64,000 nt of DNA from Streptomyces fructofermentans. Lineage in GTDB: Bacteria > Actinomycetota > Actinomycetes > Streptomycetales > Streptomycetaceae. Every line of letters starts with the position of its first letter. Position 1 is the stretch's first letter. The stretch spans positions 62,001 to 126,000 of the forward strand of contig NZ_BMWD01000003.1 in the NCBI RefSeq assembly GCF_014651055.1, in the 5' to 3' direction. This document shows positions 58,581 through 64,000 of this stretch, piece after piece. The notes beneath the pieces were generated by a model, which saw only the letters and a list, made by a program, of their open reading frames with translations, searched no databases and was not told the DNA's origin. The translations under genes and the position numbers were made by a program.

Positions 58581-59432
58581 ATGTCCGAGGACACGCGAGA
58601 CGGCACCCGCGCCGAGGAGTACGCGCGGCTGGCCGCGGTCGGCCCGTACGGAGTCCGCCCGGGCCACGCCCTGATCACCATGGTGGAGCCGCATCCGGGC
58701 CACGAGTACGCGTACAACCGCTGGTACGAGGACGACCACTACTACGCCGGGGCGATGGCGATGCCGTGGATGTTCGCGGGCCGCCGCTGGGTCGCGACCC
58801 GGGACCTCCAACTCCTGCGCTACCCGGAGAAGTCGGCCGTCGCCCAGCCCGTCACCGCCGGCTGCTACCTGTCCACCTACTGGGTCACCGACGGCCGCTA
58901 CGACGAGCACATGAAGTGGACCGTGGGCATCAACAGGCGCCTGAACAGGGACGGCAGGGTCTACCAGGACCGCACGCACGTCTTCACGGCGTTCCAGGAC
59001 CACGAGGCGACGGTCTACCGGGACGGCGCCGCCGGTCCGCGCGACTTCCACGCGCTCGACCATCCGTACGCGGGCCTCGTGGTCGAGGTCGTCGACGCCG
59101 AGTCCCCGTCCGCGCGCGACGAACTGCTGGAGTGGCTGCGCTCGCGTCACCTGCCCCGGCTGCTGTCCGGCTCGTCCGCGGCCATGGTCACGGTGTTCCG
59201 TCCGACCCCGCTCCCCGGCGACCGCATGACGTACGTGAAGCAGGTCGAGGGCGTCGACACCCGGCTGACCCTGCTGTGGTTCCTGGAGGCCGACCCGCGC
59301 GGGTGCTGGGACCCCGGGTTCACCGCCCTGGACACCGCGGTGGCCGAAACGGGCCTGGGCCGGGTCGAGTTGGTGGCCCCGTTCATTCCGACGGTGCCGG
59401 GGACGGACCGGTACGTCGACCGGCTGCGCTGA
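58581..59432 (+). CDS. conserved protein, likely dimeric alpha-beta barrel
   Basis: 283 residues: HALITMVEPHPGHEYAYNRW then YEDDHYYAGAMAMPWMFAGR, ATVYRDGAAGPRDFHALDHP, and TYVKQVEGVDTRLTLLWFLE. The alternating strands and the NRWYEDDH start suggest EthD-like ferredoxin folds, two copies. Divergent from the SDR, probably the same catabolic unit. AGGAAGG before the ATG. Its last 50 bp overlap the end of the STAND gene on the other strand. Confidence 0.8.
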   Translation: MSEDTRDGTRAEEYARLAAVGPYGVRPGHALITMVEPHPGHEYAYNRWYEDDHYYAGAMAMPWMFAGRRWVATRDLQLLRYPEKSAVAQPVTAGCYLSTYWVTDGRYDEHMKWTVGINRRLNRDGRVYQDRTHVFTAFQDHEATVYRDGAAGPRDFHALDHPYAGLVVEVVDAESPSARDELLEWLRSRHLPRLLSGSSAAMVTVFRPTPLPGDRMTYVKQVEGVDTRLTLLWFLEADPRGCWDPGFTALDTAVAETGLGRVELVAPFIPTVPGTDRYVDRLR

Positions 59433-62199
59433 GCCGGGAGAGCAGCGGGGCCAGCGCCCCGCCCGCCCGGCCGGAGCGCCACGGGGCCAGCTCGTCGACC
59501 ACGTCCGCCAGCCGGACGAGGGCCCCTGCCGAGGCGGCGGCCGGCCCGTCCGGACCGGCGGCCCGCCCGACGTCCGCCAGCGCCTCGTCCGGCAGCCCCA
59601 GTTCGAACAGGGCCCGCGCCCGCACGCAGAGCGCCTCCGGCGAGCGGGGGTCCAGTTCGAGGGCCAGGTCCAGCTCCCGGCGGGCGTCGGCGTACCGGCC
59701 CAGGCCGCACAGCGCCCGGCCGCGCAGGGTGCGGATGCCGGCGTCACCGGGGCGCAGCTCCACGGCCCGGCTCGCGTCGGCCAGCGCCCGCGCGGGGTCG
59801 CCCAGGCGGCTGTGCAGGTCCGATCGCTGGCACAGCGCCCACGGGTAGCCGGGGTTGAGGGCCAGCGCCCGGTCGAGGTCGGCGAGGGCCGGGCCGGGAC
59901 GGCCCAGCTCCCGGTGGGAGACCCCGCGGCTCGCGTACGCCGAGGCGTACCCGGCGTCCAGGCCGACCGCGTGGTCGTAGTCCGCGACGGCGTCCTCGTG
60001 GCGGCCCGCTCCCCGCAGGGCGTCACCCCGCTCGCAGGCCATCCAGGCCGACTCGGGCTTCAGCGCGACGGCCCGGTCCAGGTCCGCGAGTTGCAGCCGG
60101 GGCTGGCCGAGGGCCCGCCGCACCCGGGCCCGGCGGGCCAGGGCCCAGGCGTAGTCGGGGTTGATCTCCAGCGCCCGGTTCAGGTCGGCGAGCGCCTCCT
60201 CGTACCGTCCGAGGCGGCTGTACGTGGCGCCCCGGGACGCCCAGGCGAAGTCCCGGGCAGGATCGAGCTCGATCCCCCGGTCCAGGTCGGCGACGGCCTG
60301 CGCGTGGTGGCCGAGGATCCGGTGGTACTCGCCGCGCAGGGAGATCGTCCGCGCGTCGTCCGGCGCGAGTTCGTGCGCCCGGTCCAGATCGCGGACCGCG
60401 GCCGTGTGGTCGCCGGACTCGGCGTGGGCCAGCGCCCTGGCACAGCGGGCACGCGCGAGCCCGGGGTCGAGCGCGACGGCCTGGTCGAGTTCCGCCAGCG
60501 CCCGCTCGTACGCGCCGCCGTCCCGCAGCGCGTCGCCGCGGACCGTCCGGGCTGCGGCCCGGCCGGATGCGTCGAGTTCGGCACGGCTCAGCAGGCGTCC
60601 GAGGACCTCGACCACCCCGCCGTCCGCGAGGGCGGCCAGCAGTTCGCGCCCCCAGTCCGCCACCGCCGGCGCGTCCGTGTCCTGTCCCGCGTCGGCCAGG
60701 ACCTGGGCCCAGCGCAGGGCGGGCATGTCGCCCCGGCCGCAGGCGTCGACGAGGTCCCGCAGGACGACGGGCAGCGCGGACCGGGGCGCGGCGCACAGCA
60801 GGTGGTAGGACTCGGCCAGCCGCAGGGCCCGCCACGCCTCGTCGGCCCACGTCCCGTCGGCCCCCGCGGCCGCCTCCGCCTCCTCGCGCCACCGGCCGAA
60901 CTCCGCCGCGAGGCGGCTGTGCCGCCGCGCCCAGCCGCGTGGTGAGTGGTGCCGCTGGAGCCTGAGCATGGGCGCCCGTACGACGTCGTGGTACTGGACG
61001 CGGTCCCCGCGGTCGCTCACGAAGGGCAGCCCCCGCAGCCAGGCGAAGAGGCCGGCCGCCTCCTCCTCCCCGCAGTCGACGACCGCCCTGAACACGTCCG
61101 CGTCCAGCCGCCGGGGCAGCGCGCAGGCGAGTGCCGTCGCCCTGCGCACGGGGTCGGGCTCCCACTTCAGGAAGCGTTCGACGGCGGTGGAGCTGGGGTC
61201 GCCGACGTCGGCCGGGTCGGCGGGGCGGCTCTCGGCCAGGGTCGAGACGAGCACCGGGAGGCCGCCGCTGAGCCGGAGCACCTCGTCCACCACGGGCTCC
61301 GCGACGACACCCCGGTCGGCGAGCAGTCCGCGCGCCTCCGTCTCCGTGAAGGGGCCCAGCGGCATGTCCACCACGAAGTCCGCGAGGCCGCCCCAGCGGC
61401 CCGGGTCGGCGGGGTGCTGCCCCGCGGTCACCACGACGACGTTGCCGGGCAGCGCGCCGCCGTAGCGGTCCCCGGTCGTCACCTGGCGCAGCCACGCGTC
61501 GAGGAAGGCGCCCGTCCGCTCGTACGTGTCGAGGAACAGCACGATCCACGGCACGGTCGCGGCGGCCTCGGCGAGTTCGCGCAGCAGCACGGGCGTGAGC
61601 ACGCTCTCCGGTGAGAGCACCAGCTGCACGTCGTCCTGGCTGCGCAGCCGCGCGCTGAGGCCCGCCCGCACCCGGTCCGCGCCCTCGGCGAGCCGCTCGG
61701 GGTCGACGATCTGGGTGAGGGCTCCGGCGCCCGGCAGGAGCCCGATGCCGGCGAGTCCGGCCCGGGCCGCCAGCACGCTCGCCGTCGACGGGCCGTCCTG
61801 GTCCGGCTCCTGGGTGGCGACGGACGCCGCCTCGGCCTCGTGGCGGCGCTCCCGGTGCGTGACCAGCATCCGGTCCAGGTCCCTGAAGCGGTGGCCCTGC
61901 CGGCCGAGGTGGGCGCTGATCACCGCCATCGCCTCCGGGACGCTGCCGGCGGCCTCGTCGACGTAGACCGTGTGGGCGCCGCACTCCTGGGCGACCTGCT
62001 CCAGCTCCCGTACGAGGAAGGTCTTGCCGACGCCCGCGTTGCCGTGGACGTGGAACAGGAACCGGTGGCGTTCGTCGCGGGGCGACAGGCCGAGGTTGTG
62101 CCGGAACGCGGCGCGTTCGGCTCCGCGGCCGACGAAGCCCGCCCGGGTGCGCCGACGGATCAGGTCGGCCATCGACGGCAACGGTTCGTCACGACCCAT
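59383..62199 (-). CDS. STAND/AAA ATPase with C-terminal TPR repeats
   Basis: 938 residues. N-terminal RRRTRAGFVGRGAERAAFRH, Walker A GNAGVGKT (53-60), Walker B WIVLFLDTYERT (about 226-237), a NACHT/NB-ARC-like helical and winged-helix part (about 290-400), then at least nine TPR units (about 560-885) with the 34-residue pattern AxxDLDRAxELxPxxAxAxxxRG. Large signal-transducing NTPase architecture. Start ATG 62199 with GGAG upstream. Next to an ankyrin protein gene transcribed in the same direction. Function unknown; defence or developmental switch possible. Confidence 0.85.
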   Translation of the reverse strand: MGRDEPLPSMADLIRRRTRAGFVGRGAERAAFRHNLGLSPRDERHRFLFHVHGNAGVGKTFLVRELEQVAQECGAHTVYVDEAAGSVPEAMAVISAHLGRQGHRFRDLDRMLVTHRERRHEAEAASVATQEPDQDGPSTASVLAARAGLAGIGLLPGAGALTQIVDPERLAEGADRVRAGLSARLRSQDDVQLVLSPESVLTPVLLRELAEAAATVPWIVLFLDTYERTGAFLDAWLRQVTTGDRYGGALPGNVVVVTAGQHPADPGRWGGLADFVVDMPLGPFTETEARGLLADRGVVAEPVVDEVLRLSGGLPVLVSTLAESRPADPADVGDPSSTAVERFLKWEPDPVRRATALACALPRRLDADVFRAVVDCGEEEAAGLFAWLRGLPFVSDRGDRVQYHDVVRAPMLRLQRHHSPRGWARRHSRLAAEFGRWREEAEAAAGADGTWADEAWRALRLAESYHLLCAAPRSALPVVLRDLVDACGRGDMPALRWAQVLADAGQDTDAPAVADWGRELLAALADGGVVEVLGRLLSRAELDASGRAAARTVRGDALRDGGAYERALAELDQAVALDPGLARARCARALAHAESGDHTAAVRDLDRAHELAPDDARTISLRGEYHRILGHHAQAVADLDRGIELDPARDFAWASRGATYSRLGRYEEALADLNRALEINPDYAWALARRARVRRALGQPRLQLADLDRAVALKPESAWMACERGDALRGAGRHEDAVADYDHAVGLDAGYASAYASRGVSHRELGRPGPALADLDRALALNPGYPWALCQRSDLHSRLGDPARALADASRAVELRPGDAGIRTLRGRALCGLGRYADARRELDLALELDPRSPEALCVRARALFELGLPDEALADVGRAAGPDGPAAASAGALVRLADVVDELAPWRSGRAGGALAPLLSRLSAAGRRTGPSPAPSE

Positions 62200-62508
62200 G
62201 CGTGCTCCGCCCTCCCTCGCTCCCCGGCCACGCCCGCACCATTCTGACGCAGGCGCGCCGTTCGCGTCCGGGTGTCCCCGGGCCGGGCAACACGCCTTCT
62301 CCGTATGGGGTTTCGGGGCGGGGCGGCCGCGGGTGCCGGTGGCCGCCGCGCACCCGGCACGGCGACCGGGCGGGGCACGCGGAGCGCCGCGTGCCGGGCG
62401 CCGGGCGGGCGCCGCGCACAAGGCGGGCGGGGCGGTCCCGCGCCTCGGCCGCGCCTTCCGGCGGAACGGTCCCGCGCCTCGACCGGACTCCGGCGGAGAG
62501 GTCGCGCC
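62200..62508. other. 309-bp gap, GC-rich
   Basis: Between the ankyrin gene and the STAND gene. CGGCGGA-C-GGTC-like repeats (62455-62535) are visible; no gene or clear hairpin. Confidence 0.4.
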
Positions 62509-63135
62509 TCAGCGGCCCTGCGGCGGAGCGGTCCGCGGGCCCCGGGCGGCACGCAGCAGCCCGATGACCTCCTCGTGGACCGCACGGCCCCCGGGTCGGC
62601 TCGACGCGTGGTCGCGCGCGCAGGCCAGGGCCTGGCGCGTCGGGGCCGCGCCCCGGGCCAGGAGGTGGCGGACCGTGCCGGGCCGGCCGAAGCAGGCCGC
62701 CCACCCCAGAGCCGTCCGGCCCCTCAGGGTGATCTCCGGGGCGGCCCCACGGTCCAGCAGCAGGTCCACCGTCGCGGGGTGGCCCTCCGGGGTGGCGGTC
62801 GCCGCCAGGACCAGGGCGGGTTGACCCATCCGGTCCGGGGTGTCGGGGTGGACCCCCGCGTCGAGCAGGGCGCCGACCACCCCGGTGCGGCCGAGCATCG
62901 CCGCGAGGCACAGCGGGGACGTCTCGCCGTACTCGCCCACGCGCCGCGCCGTGTCGGCGCCCGCGCCGACGAGCAGGCGGACGACATCGGCGCGGTCCTT
63001 CCGCACGGCGGACTCGAGCGGCGTCCGCCCCTCGGCGTCCGGCACGTCCGGTCGCGCGCCCCGGGCCAGGAGCCGGGCCACGAGGAACGCGTCGCCGCTC
63101 TCCGCCGCCCGTACCAGTCGCTCCCCCGCGTCCAT
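62509..63135 (-). CDS. ankyrin-repeat protein
   Basis: 208 residues, four to five ankyrin repeats (e.g. RLVRAAESGDAFLVARLLAR, then DAEGRTPLESAVRKDRADVV, GETSPLCLAAMLGRTGVVGA, GRTALGWAACFGRPGTVRHL) and a short basic tail. Protein-interaction scaffold; no catalytic part. ATG 63135. Upstream neighbour of the STAND gene. Confidence 0.88.
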   Translation of the reverse strand: MDAGERLVRAAESGDAFLVARLLARGARPDVPDAEGRTPLESAVRKDRADVVRLLVGAGADTARRVGEYGETSPLCLAAMLGRTGVVGALLDAGVHPDTPDRMGQPALVLAATATPEGHPATVDLLLDRGAAPEITLRGRTALGWAACFGRPGTVRHLLARGAAPTRQALACARDHASSRPGGRAVHEEVIGLLRAARGPRTAPPQGR

Positions 63136-63280
63136 CCGGCGATCATGCCACCGTCCCGTGCGCGCCCGGGTCGCGGGAGGCGGGGCCGCGACTCCCGCGC
63201 GTGGCTGTGCCGTCCCGGCCGCCCGGGAACGGATGATGGCCGCACATCGGACCGGCAGGACAGGAAGAGGGTGGACCGTC

Positions 63281-64000
63281 GTGAGGATCGCGGTGGCCGG
63301 CGGGACCGGTCTCGTCGGCCGGCACGTCGTACGGGAGCTGGCGACGGCGGGTCACGAACCCGTGGTGCTGTCCCGGTCGAGGGGTGTGGACCTGGTGACG
63401 GGGTCGGGGCTCGACGCGGCCCTGGCCGGCGCGGACGCCGTCGTCGACGTCAGCAACGTGACGACCGTCGGCGCCAAGAAGTCCGTGTCGTTCTTCGGGA
63501 GCGCCGGCCGCAACCTGCTGGACGCGGGCGCCCGGGCGGGCGTACGGCACCACGTGGCCCTGTCGATCGTGGGGGTCGACCGCGTGGGGCTGGGCTACTA
63601 CCGGGGGAAGCTGCGCCAGGAGGAGCTGCTGGCGGCCGGGCCGACCCCCTGGACCGTCCTGCGGGCCACGCAGTTCCACGAGTTCGTGGGGCAGACCGTC
63701 GACCAGGTGCCCGGCCCGCTCGCGGTGGTGCCGCGCACGCGCACCCGGCCGATCGCGGCCCGCGAGGTGGCGCGGCACCTGGTGGAACTCGTCGTCGCGC
63801 CGCCGCGCGGCAGGGCGCCGGAGCTCGCCGGGCCCCGCGAGGAGCAGCTCGTCGACCTGGCGCGGGACCTGCTGCGGGCACGGGGCAGCCGGCGGCTGCT
63901 GGTGCCGCTGACGCTGCCCGGCGCCGCGGGGCGGGCCATGCGCGGCGACGGCCTGCTGCCGCTGGAGTCCGGGCCGCGCGGCGATCAGACCTTCGACGCG
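63281..64000 (+). CDS. NmrA-like/SDR NAD(P)-binding protein (3' end outside window)
   Basis: The frame runs 240 codons to the window edge without stop. Rossmann start RIAVAGGTGLVGRHVVREL with GxxGxxG, then ADAVVDVSNVTT, HHVALSIVGVDRVGLGYYRG and PWTVLRATQFHEFV, typical of atypical SDR/NmrA-like oxidoreductases. GTG 63281 follows AGGAAGAGG. C-terminus not visible. Confidence 0.88.
   Translation, partial: MRIAVAGGTGLVGRHVVRELATAGHEPVVLSRSRGVDLVTGSGLDAALAGADAVVDVSNVTTVGAKKSVSFFGSAGRNLLDAGARAGVRHHVALSIVGVDRVGLGYYRGKLRQEELLAAGPTPWTVLRATQFHEFVGQTVDQVPGPLAVVPRTRTRPIAAREVARHLVELVVAPPRGRAPELAGPREEQLVDLARDLLRARGSRRLLVPLTLPGAAGRAMRGDGLLPLESGPRGDQTFDA

Overview
This window is a high-GC actinobacterial chromosome segment, almost certainly Streptomyces. 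The evidence is the third-position GC bias, GTG/TTG starts, the hrdD sigma factor, a perfect CebR-type operator, WhiJ-like/DUF397 pairs and a pSAM2-type integrative element. I read about 60 protein genes, one complete chromosomal tRNA, one tRNA-like gene and a 12.8-kb integrative conjugative element (AICE).

Layout. 1-9.2 kb: end of an L,D-transpeptidase, a DUF6227-like protein, the fructose PTS operon fruR-fruK-fruA (minus strand, fruR/fruK overlapping by 4 bp), and a drug-type MFS pump divergent from a WYL-domain regulator with a dyad between them. 9.2-10.4 kb: no convincing gene; repeat-rich. 10.4-23 kb: hrdD with an exact SigR-type promoter, a GNAT acetyltransferase, a LigB-type dioxygenase divergent from a MarR regulator, a tetR-MFS pair with a dyad operator and a separate perfect Crp-like site, a 35-bp tandem array, a secreted M6 metalloprotease, a tandem IclR protein, and glucarate dehydratase divergent from an IclR regulator.

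23.07-35.84 kb: an AICE inserted in the 3' half of tRNA-Arg(CCU), bounded by 44-bp direct repeats. A long leftward gene string with many stop/start overlaps carries an SCO3933-family regulator, a TraSA-like FtsK translocase, Spd-type spread proteins, a GGDEF diguanylate cyclase, zinc-binding small proteins, RepSA, Xis and Int. It is controlled by a KorSA-like GntR repressor with palindromic operators. On the right are a Pif-like Nudix protein, a small protein with a chromosomal relative at 38.1 kb, a zinc-ribbon protein, a tRNA-Ser(UGA)-like gene, and a low-GC cargo gene with a C-terminal HEPN RNase motif (likely defence). Beyond attR lies a second, degraded copy of the same tRNA 3' end, which looks like a scar of an older element.

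36-64 kb: a duplicated-domain membrane protein, small secreted proteins, an HTH membrane-anchored protein, a ManA-type mannanase with a CebR box and an abnormally long signal-peptide n-region, a PH-like protein, glutathione peroxidase, a MerR regulator with its dyad promoter, a large polytopic membrane protein, a D-Ala-D-Ala carboxypeptidase with a very long acidic N-terminus, a GPP34 protein, a WhiJ-like/DUF397 pair, an ADP-ribosylglycohydrolase homologue that has lost its metal ligands, a solute:sodium symporter, an SDR divergent from a barrel-like protein, a STAND-ATPase/TPR protein beside an ankyrin protein, and the start of an NmrA-like oxidoreductase running off the right edge.

Best leads: the AICE cargo (HEPN gene, tRNA-Ser-like gene, GGDEF cyclase), a repeated hairpin with compensatory changes between AICE genes, paired arm-type repeats at both AICE ends, the relic att site, and the dead-looking ADP-ribosylhydrolase. 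Domain and family names come from recognition of motifs; no database search was run.
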